Source: Candidatus Omnitrophota bacterium (GTDB lineage: Bacteria > Omnitrophota > Gorgyraeia > Gygaellales > Profunditerraquicolaceae). From it: a DNA stretch of 32,255 bases. Positions within the stretch are counted from its first letter, which is position 1, and every line of letters starts with the position of its first letter. This document shows, piece after piece, positions 9,242-16,971 of this stretch. The translations under genes were made by a program, and so were the position numbers. The notes under the pieces are model-generated. The model did not search any database and was not told where the DNA came from. It saw nothing but the letters and a program-made list of their open reading frames with translations. The stretch lies in contig JACROS010000035.1 in assembly GCA_016214325.1 (NCBI GenBank), positions 1 through 32,255 of the forward strand, given 5' to 3'.

Positions 9242-10816
9242 ATGAAAAAGAAAGAATATGCATCAAAAGACATGGAAAAGATTATCGCCTTAGGAAAGCA
9301 AAAAGGCTATCTTACTTATGATGAAGTCAATGAGCTTTTGCCTGAGGATGTATCTTCTTCTGAGGAGATAGACCGCTTGTTTGAATTATTAGGCAACGAA
9401 GATATTGAAATAGTTGATGGCGGTGATGACAAAGCAGAAGAAAAAGCTGAGGCAATTTTAAAGGAGGAATCTTTAAAAGAAGAATCTCTAAGAGAGGAAG
9501 CCCTAAGAGAGGAAGCTATTACAGAGCAGCTTAAGCTTGAAGAGCGCGCATTACCTTTGGATGATCCTGTGAAAATGTATCTTAAGCAAATGGGGTCTAT
9601 TTCTTTGCTTTCACGTGAAAATGAAATTGAATTGGCGAAGAAAATAGAAGATGCCGAGGAGAAATTTAAGCGCGCTGCTCTTGTTACCAGGTTTGTACGT
9701 AATGAGGTTGTTGCGGTTGCAACTGAAATTATAGAAGGAAGGCTTAATCCGGAGGAAGTTGTTAAAGAAGACATAAAGGTTCAGAAAGATAATGTTTCTG
9801 GAAAGATTCGTAGAATAGCTCGTCGCCTTAGGTATACTCGCAGCAGCACTGAAACATTGAATTTGCTGCTACAGTTTAATTTCGTTACTTCTGTTATTGA
9901 AACGGCAGTTCGCAAGCTCAGCAGTTTAATTAAGGAAATTGATTATATTGAGCGCAGCAGCCGTAGTAATAACCAGAGAAAAAAGGCGATTTTAAAACAA
10001 CTTGGTGAGCCGTATGGAAAATTAAAAGAGCAGATGAAATTGATTCGTTCAACTCATCTAAAGTTTAACCGCACCAAGAAAAAGCTTGTAGAGGCAAACT
10101 TGAGGTTGGTTGTCAGCATTGCTAAGAAATATACAAACCGCGGTTTGTCTTTTCTGGATTTGATTCAGGAAGGTAATATTGGTTTAATGCGTGCTGTAGA
10201 AAAATTTGAATATAAGAGAGGTTATAAATTTTCTACTTATGCTACTTGGTGGATCAGGCAGGCAATTACTCGTTCCATAGCTGATCAGGCGAGAACAATC
10301 AGGATTCCTGTGCATATGACAGAGACGATAAACAAGATTATTCGTTTTTCTCGAGTGTTCGTGCAAGAAAATGGCAGGGAGCCTACACCAGAAGAGATCG
10401 GACATAAAATGCGCCTGCCGCAGGATAAAGTAAAGTCTATTTTAAAGATAGCACAAGAGCCGATATCGCTTCAAATGCCTATTGGCGATGAAGGTGATAC
10501 TCATTTCGGGGATTTTATTCAGGATAAGAAAGCAGTTTCTCCTGCAAATGAGACAGTGCGTTCAATGCTTAAAGAGGAAATGTTTACTGCACTTGGAACA
10601 TTGACTGATCGTGAGAAGAAGATATTGGTTCTTCGTTTTGGGGTAAATGATGGATGTTCGCGTACTTTAGAAGAGGTGGGAAATATTTTTAAAGTTACCA
10701 GAGAGCGTGTGCGCCAGATTGAAGCGAAGGCATTAAAGAAATTGCGTCATCCAACGCGTTCACGCCGCCTGAGAACATTCTTAGACATGACTATTGCGCA
10801 TCAGAGAGAGTGTTAA
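9242..10816 (+). CDS. rpoD: RNA polymerase primary sigma factor (sigma70)
   Basis: 524 aa. Region 1.1 is at the N-terminus ([25 protein letters not shown]), then an acidic low-complexity stretch with repeated [16 protein letters not shown] units near residues 72-90. Region 1.2 is [26 protein letters not shown]; regions 2.1-2.4 include [31 protein letters not shown] and the -10 recognition segment [18 protein letters not shown]. Region 3 is [11 protein letters not shown], and region 4.2 carries the helix-turn-helix [17 protein letters not shown]. It recognises TTGACA/TATAAT promoters, several of which occur in this window almost unaltered. The next gene follows without a clear terminator. Confidence 0.97.
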   Translation: MKKKEYASKDMEKIIALGKQKGYLTYDEVNELLPEDVSSSEEIDRLFELLGNEDIEIVDGGDDKAEEKAEAILKEESLKEESLREEALREEAITEQLKLEERALPLDDPVKMYLKQMGSISLLSRENEIELAKKIEDAEEKFKRAALVTRFVRNEVVAVATEIIEGRLNPEEVVKEDIKVQKDNVSGKIRRIARRLRYTRSSTETLNLLLQFNFVTSVIETAVRKLSSLIKEIDYIERSSRSNNQRKKAILKQLGEPYGKLKEQMKLIRSTHLKFNRTKKKLVEANLRLVVSIAKKYTNRGLSFLDLIQEGNIGLMRAVEKFEYKRGYKFSTYATWWIRQAITRSIADQARTIRIPVHMTETINKIIRFSRVFVQENGREPTPEEIGHKMRLPQDKVKSILKIAQEPISLQMPIGDEGDTHFGDFIQDKKAVSPANETVRSMLKEEMFTALGTLTDREKKILVLRFGVNDGCSRTLEEVGNIFKVTRERVRQIEAKALKKLRHPTRSRRLRTFLDMTIAHQREC

Positions 10817-10834
10817 TATAATAAGGAGGGGTTA

Positions 10835-11263
10835 ATGAAGAAGGTTATATTTGTTTTGCTGGCAGCACTTTGCATAACTGTTAATATTTATGCAGATGAT
10901 GTTAAAGAAGTTTTGCCTTCACCTGCGCCTGAACCTGCTGTGGTTAAGCCTGTCACTACAAGCATTGATACAGATGATGTGTCTATTCAAAAAACTCCTC
11001 TTAATAAGTTGGTGCGTGGGTCAGTTAATTCAGCGACATTTTTACTAGAGATTCCTGCTTCAATTTGGGATGTTACGGCTAAGACGAATTTCCTAAAAGG
11101 TTATACGGTTGGATTTTTTGATGGATTGCTTACTTCTGTAATGCGTCTAGGAACAGGGGTTTTTGACATTGTTACTTTTATTATACCGCCTTATAACAAA
11201 CCCCTGCTTGAGCCTGAATATGCATTTGATAGCGCAATTAAGAAAATGAGCAGGGGTTGGTAG
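10835..11263 (+). CDS. secreted TIGR04073-type (exosortase-system-associated) protein, paralogue A
   Basis: 142 aa with a clear signal peptide (MKKVIFVLLAALCITVNIYA, cleavage about residue 20). The core LNKLVRGSVNSATFLLEIP, a GFFDGLLTSVMRLGTGVFDIVTF helix and the end PPYNKPLLEPEY match the small TIGR04073 family, which co-occurs with exosortase-type sorting in PVC bacteria; its function is unknown. It follows rpoD by 18 bases with a strong GGAGG site, so it may ride on the rpoD transcript. It is convergent with a paralogue whose stop lies only 5 bases away. The family name is from memory of the signature and should be checked. Confidence 0.7.
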   Translation: MKKVIFVLLAALCITVNIYADDVKEVLPSPAPEPAVVKPVTTSIDTDDVSIQKTPLNKLVRGSVNSATFLLEIPASIWDVTAKTNFLKGYTVGFFDGLLTSVMRLGTGVFDIVTFIIPPYNKPLLEPEYAFDSAIKKMSRGW

Positions 11264-11276
11264 TAATCCTACCACT
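11258..11276. terminator. hairpin over the convergent stop codons
   Basis: TGGTAG, five-base loop, CTACCA spanning both stop codons of the convergent paralogues. There is no long T-run on either side; it could block read-through in both directions, but it is weak. Confidence 0.3.
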
Positions 11277-11718
11277 TTAAAAGCGGTATTTTATATCCTT
11301 CCTTAGTTGGATTGTCGACCTTATATTTTGGTTTCATTAATGGCTTATCATAAGGAGGCAATCCGCTTGTTGCTACATCAATGCTTCCTGCTACTCCTCG
11401 GGCAATTCCAGTAACTATTCCTTTACCGAAGCCGACAATTGAACCAATAATGACGTTGCCATTTCTAGAATTTTCTTCAATTTTATCTGGAACATCAACC
11501 CACGATGTTGCTACATTAATTAAACCTTCTCCCATTTTATAACCAGCTGTATTCTTTTCTAGCTTATCGGTATTGACGCTTTCAAGAAATGCATTAGGAA
11601 TAGGTTTAATGCTTGTGGTGGCAAGATTAGGCGTTATTACTTCTGGTTGAGCCAAAATGTTTGTGCAGCAGGGAAAAATTAAAGCGCTGATTACAACTAA
11701 GAGCAGTGCTGTTTTCAT
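11269..11718 (-). CDS. secreted TIGR04073-type protein, paralogue B (minus strand)
   Basis: 149 aa with a signal peptide (MKTALLLVVISALIFPCCTNILA, possible cysteine near the cleavage site). The central GLINVATSWVDVPDKIEEN, GSIVGFGKGIVTGIARGVAGSIDVATS and PPYDKPLMKPKY segments align with paralogue A (INxAT...ExP, GxxxGxxxxxxRxxxGxxDxxT, PPYxKPLxxPxY). Function unknown. A GGAGGTG ribosome-binding site sits 3 bases before the ATG. Unlike paralogue A it has its own promoter and a long, highly folded leader, so the two copies appear to be controlled differently. Confidence 0.7.
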   Translation of the reverse strand: MKTALLLVVISALIFPCCTNILAQPEVITPNLATTSIKPIPNAFLESVNTDKLEKNTAGYKMGEGLINVATSWVDVPDKIEENSRNGNVIIGSIVGFGKGIVTGIARGVAGSIDVATSGLPPYDKPLMKPKYKVDNPTKEGYKIPLLKW

Positions 11719-11723
11719 TTCAC

Positions 11724-11889
11724 ACCTCCTTGGGAGCCCCTCTGTCCTTTGGTATATTCTTTAGGATAGGTAGCTTTGCCTCCTGTTGATTCGTTCCCCG
11801 AATCAATACACAGGAGCTCCCATAATTATTTTGCTAAACAAAATTATGGGAGGCCCTTGGGTTACCCCAAGTTTGCCTTTTTCAATAGG
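11724..11889 (-). promoter_or_regulatory. structured 5' leader, candidate c-di-GMP-I-like riboswitch (minus strand)
   Basis: Read on the minus strand, the leader contains GGCAAAC, a hairpin CTTGGG-GTAA-CCCAAG with a GNRA loop, an 11-bp hairpin CTCCCATAATT/AATTATGGGAG, a third hairpin CTCCTG...CAGGAG, then GCAAAGCTACC, CCTAAAG, and finally AGAGGGGCTCCC just before the ribosome-binding site. GGCAAAC plus a GNRA hairpin, GCAAAGCTAC, CTAA and GGGG in that order resemble the c-di-GMP-I (GEMM) aptamer. However, two extra hairpins (about 75 bases) sit where the aptamer normally has none, so this is either a variant or a different element. CTCC-CAA-GGAG could hide the ribosome-binding site. Confidence 0.45.
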
Positions 11890-11898
11890 TCCAGAGTA

Positions 11899-11927
11899 AA
11901 TATAACATATTTACCTGATGGATTCAA
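11899..11927 (-). promoter_or_regulatory. promoter for TIGR04073 paralogue B, with overlapping inverted repeat
   Basis: On the minus strand: TTGAAT, 17-base spacer, TATATT. The -10 lies inside the inverted repeat TAAATAT-AAC-ATATTTA (11897-11913), a possible repressor site. The resulting leader would be about 175 bases. Confidence 0.6.
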
Positions 11928-11946
11928 GTCAGGCAGCAGAAAAGCA

Positions 11947-11974
11947 TTGTAAATAATAATACATTAGATATAAT
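11947..11974 (+). promoter_or_regulatory. promoter for the small lipoprotein gene
   Basis: TTGTAA, 16-base spacer, TATAAT at 11969-11974; the start site should be near 11981, with AAGGAGG just before the ATG at 12000. Confidence 0.55.
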
Positions 11975-11999
11975 AAAATAAGCAAGAAAAGGAGGCGAA

Positions 12000-12389
12000 A
12001 TGAGAAGAATATTAATAATTATTCTATTTTTATTGTTTGTTGTTGGATGCTCTTTAAATAAAGAAAGGCCCGTAAGATTTTCTGTAGGAATGAGTAATAA
12101 AGCAGTGGTTGATATGGTAGGTCGAGATACAATTAGGTCAGGATATACTTGGGGTGCAGATGATGTGAGCTCTGGATATGGAAGTAGGTATAGATCAGAA
12201 GTTTTTGATGATGATGCAGAATTAGAGGTGTTGTATTTCTGCGCTAATCCAGGTAAAACTGTAGATGAAGCGAGTGAGGATGAAATGATTCCTCTTGTTT
12301 TTAAAGATGGTATGCTTGCTGGTTGGGGTAGGGATTTTTATGAAAAATCAGTGCCTGACAATAAGATCACGAATCAGTTTTTAAAGTAA
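12000..12389 (+). CDS. small lipoprotein with BamE/SmpA-like pattern
   Basis: 129 aa. The N-terminus MRRILIIILFLLFVVGC is a lipoprotein signal with lipobox VVGC, so Cys17 should be lipidated. The pattern VGMSNKAVVDMVGRDTIR, then a tryptophan and tyrosine-rich stretch, and IPLVFKDGMLAGWGRDFY at the end resembles the GMxxxxVxxxxG ... FxDGxLxGWG layout of BamE/SmpA/OmlA-like small lipoproteins. Whether it works with the BAM complex is unknown. It has its own promoter and a strong AAGGAGG site, is divergent from TIGR04073 paralogue B, and no obvious partner lies downstream. Confidence 0.65.
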   Translation: MRRILIIILFLLFVVGCSLNKERPVRFSVGMSNKAVVDMVGRDTIRSGYTWGADDVSSGYGSRYRSEVFDDDAELEVLYFCANPGKTVDEASEDEMIPLVFKDGMLAGWGRDFYEKSVPDNKITNQFLK

Positions 12390-12504
12390 TCTGCCTTAAA
12401 TTACCTCAAAAGTGCCTTAAATTTCGCTTGTCGCGAAGGACTTCTTGTGTTAAACTATTAAATCTGAATTATTTGCTAAATTTTTGTGTAGCACTATATA
12501 ATTA
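12390..12504 (+). other. intergenic region with an 11-base direct repeat and possible tRNA promoter
   Basis: TGCCTTAAATT occurs at 12392 and again at 12413. A small hairpin TTCGC-TTGTC-GCGAA follows at 12423. TTGCTA at 12472 and TATAAT at 12497 (19-base spacer) may form the promoter of the tRNA unit. No protein gene is visible. Confidence 0.4.
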
Positions 12505-12617
12505 GGGCCCATAGCTCAGCCCCGACGCTCGAACCGAAATAACTTCGGTCCTCGGTCGGGGTCCCGACCGAGATGAAAGCGAGCGTCGGGATTGGTCAAA
12601 AGGTTTTCGCTATGGGC
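12505..12617 (+). pseudogene. truncated tRNA copy split by a GC-rich palindrome
   Basis: The first 15 bases (GGGCCCATAGCTCAG, with ATTA before them) are identical to the 5' end of the intact tRNA at 12639. A 72-base insertion follows at 12520-12591, and TTGGTCA then resumes the tRNA sequence for 7 bases before homology ends. The anticodon arm and T arm are missing, so it cannot be a tRNA. The outer ends GCCCATAGC (12507) and GCTATGGGC (12609) are complementary, so the whole unit could fold as one long hairpin. Confidence 0.75.
12520..12591. repeat. palindromic insertion element (REP/MITE-like)
   Basis: Perfect 11-bp terminal inverted repeats CCCGACGCTCG (12521-12531) and CGAGCGTCGGG (12580-12590). 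Inside are two smaller hairpins, CCGAA/TTCGG and CTCGGTCGGG/CCCGACCGAG. It is strongly GC-rich in an AT-rich background. It carries no coding capacity, and no second copy was seen in this window. Confidence 0.7.
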
Positions 12618-12638
12618 ATCTCAGATTTAAAAATATTA

Positions 12639-12712
12639 GGGCCCATAGCTCAGTTGGTCAGAGCAGGTGACTCATAATCACTTGGTCCGGGGTTCGAGTC
12701 CCTGTGGGCCCA
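12639..12712 (+). tRNA. tRNA with CAT anticodon, probably tRNA-Ile2 (lysidine type)
   Basis: Complete cloverleaf: acceptor GGGCCCA/TGGGCCC, D stem GCTC/GAGC, anticodon stem GGTGA/TCACT with loop CTCATAA (anticodon CAT), T arm with TTCGAGT, discriminator A, no encoded CCA. The anticodon-arm and variable-loop sequence (TCACTTGGTC) resembles bacterial tRNA-Ile2, whose CAT is modified to lysidine to read ATA; elongator tRNA-Met is the alternative. Confidence 0.9.
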
Positions 12713-12723
12713 GAAAAGTGTTC

Positions 12724-12797
12724 GGGCGCATAGCTCAGTTGGTTAGAGCGCTACATTCACATTGTAGAGGTCATAGGTTCAAGTCCTATTGCGCCCA
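12724..12797 (+). tRNA. tRNA-Val (CAC anticodon)
   Basis: Acceptor GGGCGCA/TGCGCCC, D stem GCTC/GAGC, anticodon stem CTACA/TGTAG with loop TTCACAT (anticodon CAC), T stem ATAGG/CCTAT with TTCAAGT, discriminator A, no encoded CCA. It lies 11 bases after the preceding tRNA and is probably co-transcribed. Confidence 0.93.
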
Positions 12798-12878
12798 TTT
12801 GAAAAGAATGATTTAGTTCAGCCTCGACGGTAACAAAGCAGGAACATCGTGTTATTTTATTAAAAAAGGAGAGTTAAC

Positions 12879-13595
12879 TTGCCAGTAGATCTAAAGTCTC
12901 AGTTAGGGAATCTGATTAAACTTCAGGCTATTGATAGCGAAATACACGTTTTAAATATTGAAAAGTCAGCTAAGCCCCAAGAAATTAAGGTTTTACAGGA
13001 TATTTTTGAAACCAAGAAGCAGCATTTAAACGAGCTTGAGAAACAACTTCTGGATTTACAAAAACAAAGAAAAGATAAGGAACTTGAATTAGGTTCAAAA
13101 GATGAAAATGTCAAGAAACTTCAGGGACAGCTTTTTTCTTTAAAAACTAATAAAGAGTACTCTACGATGCTGCAGCAAATTCAGGATGCAAAAGCCGATT
13201 CTTCGGTAATTGAAGATAAAATATTACAATTATTTGAACAGGCGGATAAGGTTAAGATTGAAGTGGATCAAGAGAAGCTTCGTCTTAAAGAAGAAGAAAA
13301 AAGTTTTAACTTAGAAAAAGGGAAAGTAGATATTCGCGTTAAAGAGATTGATGATAGGCTTGCTCAGCTAGAGGCACAGAGGAAGCAGGCTATTCCTGAT
13401 GTTGATCTGAAAATATTGTCGCAATATGATCGCATACTTAAGAATCGCGACGGCTTAGCTATTGCTTTGGTTAAAGATAATTCTTGCGGCGGATGCAACA
13501 TGCTTGTTCCTCCTCAGGTAATAAATTTGATAAAAATGTATGAGCGTATTGTTACTTGCGAAACTTGTAATCGTATGCTTTATATAGAGGAATGA
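12879..13595 (+). CDS. coiled-coil protein with C-terminal C4 zinc ribbon (DUF164/CdsZ-like)
   Basis: 238 aa. Residues about 10-170 form a long charged coiled coil; the C-terminus carries a four-cysteine zinc ribbon, C203-x2-C206 and C227-x2-C230, in CGGCNMLVPPQVINLI ... TCETCNRMLY. This is the C4-type zinc-ribbon family (zf-RING_7, CdsZ in chlamydiae), often next to RNase HI and the RNase P RNA as here. Its role is not settled; nucleic-acid binding is likely. It starts at TTG, placed 6 bases after AAGGAGAG. Its stop overlaps the RNase HI start (ATGA), so the two are translationally coupled. Confidence 0.85.
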   Translation: MPVDLKSQLGNLIKLQAIDSEIHVLNIEKSAKPQEIKVLQDIFETKKQHLNELEKQLLDLQKQRKDKELELGSKDENVKKLQGQLFSLKTNKEYSTMLQQIQDAKADSSVIEDKILQLFEQADKVKIEVDQEKLRLKEEEKSFNLEKGKVDIRVKEIDDRLAQLEAQRKQAIPDVDLKILSQYDRILKNRDGLAIALVKDNSCGGCNMLVPPQVINLIKMYERIVTCETCNRMLYIEE

Positions 13596-14002
13596 GCGAA
13601 TTAGAGATTTATATTGATGGAGCCTCTAAGGGTAATCCCGGTCCGAGCGGAGTTGGTGTTGTTATTTGTCATAACGGGGAAATTGTAAAGAAGATCTCAA
13701 ATTATATTGGAGAAGCCACAAATAATGTGGCTGAATATACTGCGCTTATTCATGCCTTGCAGGAAAGCTTAATTTTGAGGGCGCGAAAAATAAAAGTATA
13801 TACAGACAGTGAATTGCTATATCGCCAGTTAAAAAAAGTCTATCGCGTAAAAAACGAAAATATTCAGATTTTATATAAACAAGTAGAGCATCTTTTAACT
13901 GGTTTTGAATTATTTTCAATTAATCACGTGCCTCGTGAAAACAATAAAGAGGCAGATAAATTAGCAACTTTAGCGGTAAAGAATGCTCTTAAGAAATTGT
14001 AG
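13592..14002 (+). CDS. rnhA: ribonuclease HI
   Basis: 136-aa RNase H of the compact bacterial/archaeal type that cleaves RNA in RNA-DNA hybrids. Catalytic residues are visible: D9 in YIDGASKGNPGPSG, E48 in NNVAEYTAL, D72 in YTDSELL and D122 in HVPRENNKEADKLA. It lacks the basic protrusion of the E. coli enzyme. It overlaps the zinc-ribbon gene by 4 bases and is followed within 12 bases by the RNase P RNA, grouping RNA-processing functions. Confidence 0.93.
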   Translation: MSELEIYIDGASKGNPGPSGVGVVICHNGEIVKKISNYIGEATNNVAEYTALIHALQESLILRARKIKVYTDSELLYRQLKKVYRVKNENIQILYKQVEHLLTGFELFSINHVPRENNKEADKLATLAVKNALKKL

Positions 14003-14014
14003 TTTTGATAATTT

Positions 14015-14365
14015 GGGGTAGGTAGAATGTGGCTGCCCTTGCGCCAACTGGCGCGGGGGAGGAAAGTCCGGGCTCCGGAGGACAACGTAATGGCTAATAG
14101 CCATCCCTCGGTGATAAACTGGGGAGGATTAGAGCTACAGAGACGAGTCCCCGCAGTTTTGCTCGTGCAAAACTAAGCGCGGGGGAGTGAAACGAGCAAT
14201 CTCTACGTGGAGCAAGGTTCAATAGGAGATGAGTGCTGGTCCGGCGCGTTATTAATCTCGGGTAGACTGCTTGAGTCCTGGTAGTAATACTAGGGCCTAG
14301 AGAAATGGCCACTAATGGTGCGGATATTCGTACTGAAACAGGACCCGGCTTATTCTTCTTGCCCC
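14015..14365 (+). ncRNA. rnpB: RNase P RNA, bacterial type A
   Basis: Contains the conserved 5' core GAGGAAAGTCCGGGCTCC and the 3' core GAAATGGCCACTAA ... GACCCGGCTTAT. The ends GGGGTAGGTAGAAT (14015) and ATTCTTCTTGCCCC (to 14365) pair to form helix P1, which sets the boundaries. It is the catalytic RNA that matures tRNA 5' ends. It fills most of the 463-base gap between rnhA and yebC; the remaining 100 bases hold only the yebC leader. Confidence 0.93.
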
Positions 14366-14465
14366 GATATTGGTTTAGGCTAATGGTATATTGTTTGTTG
14401 TAAAATCTTGCGATAAGCGATATGCAAATTAAAATTAAAAATTAATTCTAAAGGGAGGTAACACG

Positions 14466-15221
14466 ATGTCAGGTCATTCTAAATGGAAGACAAATAAAGG
14501 TAAGAAAATGGCGGCTGACGCCAAAAAAGGAGCAACTTACACGAGGATCATTAAAGAACTTACTGTAATTGCTCGTGAAGGCGGCGGTAATCCGGATACT
14601 AATCCTCGTTTACGCGCTGTAATGCAAAAAGCAAAAGAAGCAAATATGCCTAATGATAATGTGAAGATGGCAATTAAGCGCGGCACAGGCGAGCTTCCGG
14701 GCGTGGTTTATGAGACAGTAACGTATGAAGCCTACGGCCAAGGTGGCGTTGCAATTATGATTGAGGCATTAACTGATAACAAAAATAGGGCTACTGCAGA
14801 ACTGCGCAACATTCTTTCAAAAAAAGGCGGCAACATGGCGGGTGCTGGTTCTGTCAGCTGGATGTTTACCAAAAAAGGATACTTTTTGATTGAGAAGAGC
14901 CAGATTCAGGAAGATGCTTTAATGGATATTGTTCTTAATGCCGGTGCAGAAGATATTAAAACGGAAGGCGAGAACTATGAAATTACCACTCCAGTGCAGG
15001 ATTTTGAAAAAGTAAAGCAGGCGCTTGAAGCCAAGGGCGTAAAATGGCAGGACGCAGAATTAACCATGGTTCCTTCGTCTACAGTTAAAGTAACTGGCAA
15101 TGAAGCAAAACAGGTTTTGTCATTAGTTGAAGCGTTGGAAGAGCATGATGATGTACAGCAGGTTTATGCAAATTTTGATATCCCGGATGAGATTTTGGAA
15201 CAGGCTGCAAATGAAGAATGA
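14466..15221 (+). CDS. yebC: YebC/PmpR family protein
   Basis: 251 aa, full length. It begins MSGHSKWKTNKGKKMAADAKKG, the conserved start of YebC/TACO1 proteins, followed by GGNPDTNPRLRAVMQKAKEANMPNDNVKMAIKRGTG and the acidic C-terminal domain. Family members act as transcription regulators or as translation factors that relieve ribosome stalling at proline-rich stretches. AGGGAGGT lies 6 bases before the ATG. It precedes ruvC with a 4-base overlap, the common yebC-ruvC-ruvA arrangement. Confidence 0.95.
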   Translation: MSGHSKWKTNKGKKMAADAKKGATYTRIIKELTVIAREGGGNPDTNPRLRAVMQKAKEANMPNDNVKMAIKRGTGELPGVVYETVTYEAYGQGGVAIMIEALTDNKNRATAELRNILSKKGGNMAGAGSVSWMFTKKGYFLIEKSQIQEDALMDIVLNAGAEDIKTEGENYEITTPVQDFEKVKQALEAKGVKWQDAELTMVPSSTVKVTGNEAKQVLSLVEALEEHDDVQQVYANFDIPDEILEQAANEE

Positions 15222-15700
15222 TAATTTTAGGGGTTGATCCTGCTTTATCTGTTACTGGATACGGTGTAATAGATGTAAAAAAAGACGGAATTTCTTTAAT
15301 AGAGGCAGGAGTAATAACAACCCAGGCAAGAGATCCTTTGCCGCAGCGTTTAGATAAAATTCACCGGGCTATTAATAAATTGATCCTTGATACAAAACCA
15401 CAAGTTTTAGTTTTAGAAAAAGTATATTCGCACTACCGGCATCCGGTAACTGCGTTTCTTCTGGGGCAGGCGCGAGGAGTAATATGCCTTTCAAGTGCCA
15501 TGGCAAAGATTTCGCTAGTTGAATATGCGGCAACAAGAGTAAAGAAAGCAATTGTGGGTAAGGGGCTTGCAGCAAAATCTCAAGTTCAGAGAATGGTGGC
15601 AAATACACTGGATCTAAAGGATTTACCTAAATATACCGACGTTACTGATGCTTTAGCTTTGGCAATTGCGCATAGTTATATTGCAAGGCCGCAAATATGA
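15218..15700 (+). CDS. ruvC: Holliday junction resolvase RuvC
   Basis: 160-aa endonuclease that cuts Holliday junctions during recombinational repair. Acidic catalytic residues sit in the expected places: D7 (ILGVDPALSVTGYGVI), E68 (LVLEKVYSH), and the C-terminal pair in YTDVTDALALAIAH. The run VKKAIVGKGLAAKSQVQRMV carries the DNA-binding basic residues. It overlaps yebC and ruvA by 4 bases each. ruvB is not in this window. Confidence 0.95.
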   Translation: MIILGVDPALSVTGYGVIDVKKDGISLIEAGVITTQARDPLPQRLDKIHRAINKLILDTKPQVLVLEKVYSHYRHPVTAFLLGQARGVICLSSAMAKISLVEYAATRVKKAIVGKGLAAKSQVQRMVANTLDLKDLPKYTDVTDALALAIAHSYIARPQI

Positions 15701-16326
15701 TATCAAGAATATCTGGAAAAATTGTTGAAAAAGGAAATAATTGCCTTATTATTGAAGTTGGTAATTTGTGTTATGAAGTTTTAATACCGACGGCAGTTAT
15801 GCAGCGTTTAGACGAAACTTCATTGAATAACGGAAATATAAATTTAGTCACGTTTCATTATCATCAGGTTGAGCCTTCTAAATCAATTCCGGTTTTAATT
15901 GGCTTTCTAAATGATATTGAACGTGATTTTTTTGAAACTTTTATTACTGTTTCGGGGATTGGCCCGCGGGCAGCATTAAGGGCGATTAATAAACCAATAT
16001 CGTTAATAGCAAAAGCAATTGACGAAGCGGATTTAAAGTTTCTGAAATCTCTTCCCGGGATCGGGGAACAACGGGCGAAAGAAATTGTTGCCAAGCTTCA
16101 GAATAAAGTAGGAAAATTTGGCTTGCTGCAAGATGCTGCGTCGGAGAAGAAAACAGATGATAAGAATTCTGGCATTATTGCCGAGGCATTGGCAGTGTTG
16201 ATGCAGCTTGAATACAGAAAACCAGAAGCAACAATGATGCTTAAAAAAGCGATGGAGATGTCTCCTGAGATTGCCTCAACAGAAGAATTGTTGAACCTCG
16301 TTTATAAACAAAAAAAGGCAGGATAA
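15697..16326 (+). CDS. ruvA: Holliday junction branch-migration protein RuvA
   Basis: 209 aa; tetrameric junction-binding subunit of the RuvAB complex. The N-terminal OB fold (MISRISGKIVEKGNNCLIIEV), two helix-hairpin-helix motifs (TVSGIGPRAALRAI and SLPGIGEQRAKEIVAKL) and a C-terminal three-helix domain that contacts RuvB are all present. It overlaps ruvC by 4 bases; scpB follows after 3 bases. Confidence 0.95.
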   Translation: MISRISGKIVEKGNNCLIIEVGNLCYEVLIPTAVMQRLDETSLNNGNINLVTFHYHQVEPSKSIPVLIGFLNDIERDFFETFITVSGIGPRAALRAINKPISLIAKAIDEADLKFLKSLPGIGEQRAKEIVAKLQNKVGKFGLLQDAASEKKTDDKNSGIIAEALAVLMQLEYRKPEATMMLKKAMEMSPEIASTEELLNLVYKQKKAG

Positions 16327-16329
16327 GCT

Positions 16330-16971
16330 ATGGCTGAAGATAATATTAAATCTGCACTTGAAGCATTGATATTTGCCAGTGATAAACCTTTGACTATTGA
16401 TCAGGCTAAAAAAGTTTTAGGAAGCATTGATGCAACTCAAATTCGCAAGGTGCTCGAGGAATTAAAAACTGATTATGAGGTTCATGGGCGGGGAATTCGT
16501 ATTACAGAAGTTGCTGGTGGTTTTCAGATGATTACCGCGCCTTTATTTGCATCTTTTTTAAAGAAACTGTTTAAAGAACGCCATACTGACAGGTTGTCAA
16601 AACCAGCGCTTGAAACATTGGCAATTATTGCTTATAAACAACCGTTAACGCGGCTTGAAATAGAGTCATTGCGTAATGTTAATGTTGACGGGGTCATGAA
16701 AAGCTTGGTTGATAAAAATATGATTCGCGTGGTAGGAAGAAAGAAAATTGCCGGAAGGCCATTTGTTTACGGGACTACACGGCAGTTCTTGGAATATTTT
16801 GGTTTAAAATCTTTAAATGAGCTGCCAAAAATGGAAGATTTCTCAAGCCTTGTTTCTCAGACGACAAAAGAATCAGAAGTAGAAGAAATAGCTGAGGAGC
16901 ATAAGGGGCAAGGTATAGATCAAACTATGGAGGAAAAGCATGAACCTAAAGAGCCTGCGTCGGCAAATTGA
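16330..16971 (+). CDS. scpB: segregation and condensation protein B
   Basis: 213-aa kleisin-associated subunit of the SMC-ScpAB condensin. Two winged-helix domains are seen, with the signature KPALETLAIIAYKQPLTRLEIESLRNVNVDGVMKSL and GRKKIAGRPFVYGTTRQFLEYFGLKSL. The C-terminus is an acidic, disordered tail. scpA, often adjacent, is not in this window. The gene overlaps pheA by 32 bases, suggesting translational coupling to the aromatic amino-acid genes. Confidence 0.93.
   Translation: MAEDNIKSALEALIFASDKPLTIDQAKKVLGSIDATQIRKVLEELKTDYEVHGRGIRITEVAGGFQMITAPLFASFLKKLFKERHTDRLSKPALETLAIIAYKQPLTRLEIESLRNVNVDGVMKSLVDKNMIRVVGRKKIAGRPFVYGTTRQFLEYFGLKSLNELPKMEDFSSLVSQTTKESEVEEIAEEHKGQGIDQTMEEKHEPKEPASAN

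Noticed and set aside
9316-9774. 152-aa serine-rich frame on the minus strand inside rpoD
   Set aside because: Low-complexity shadow of the acidic repeat region of rpoD, with no ribosome-binding site or homologous look.
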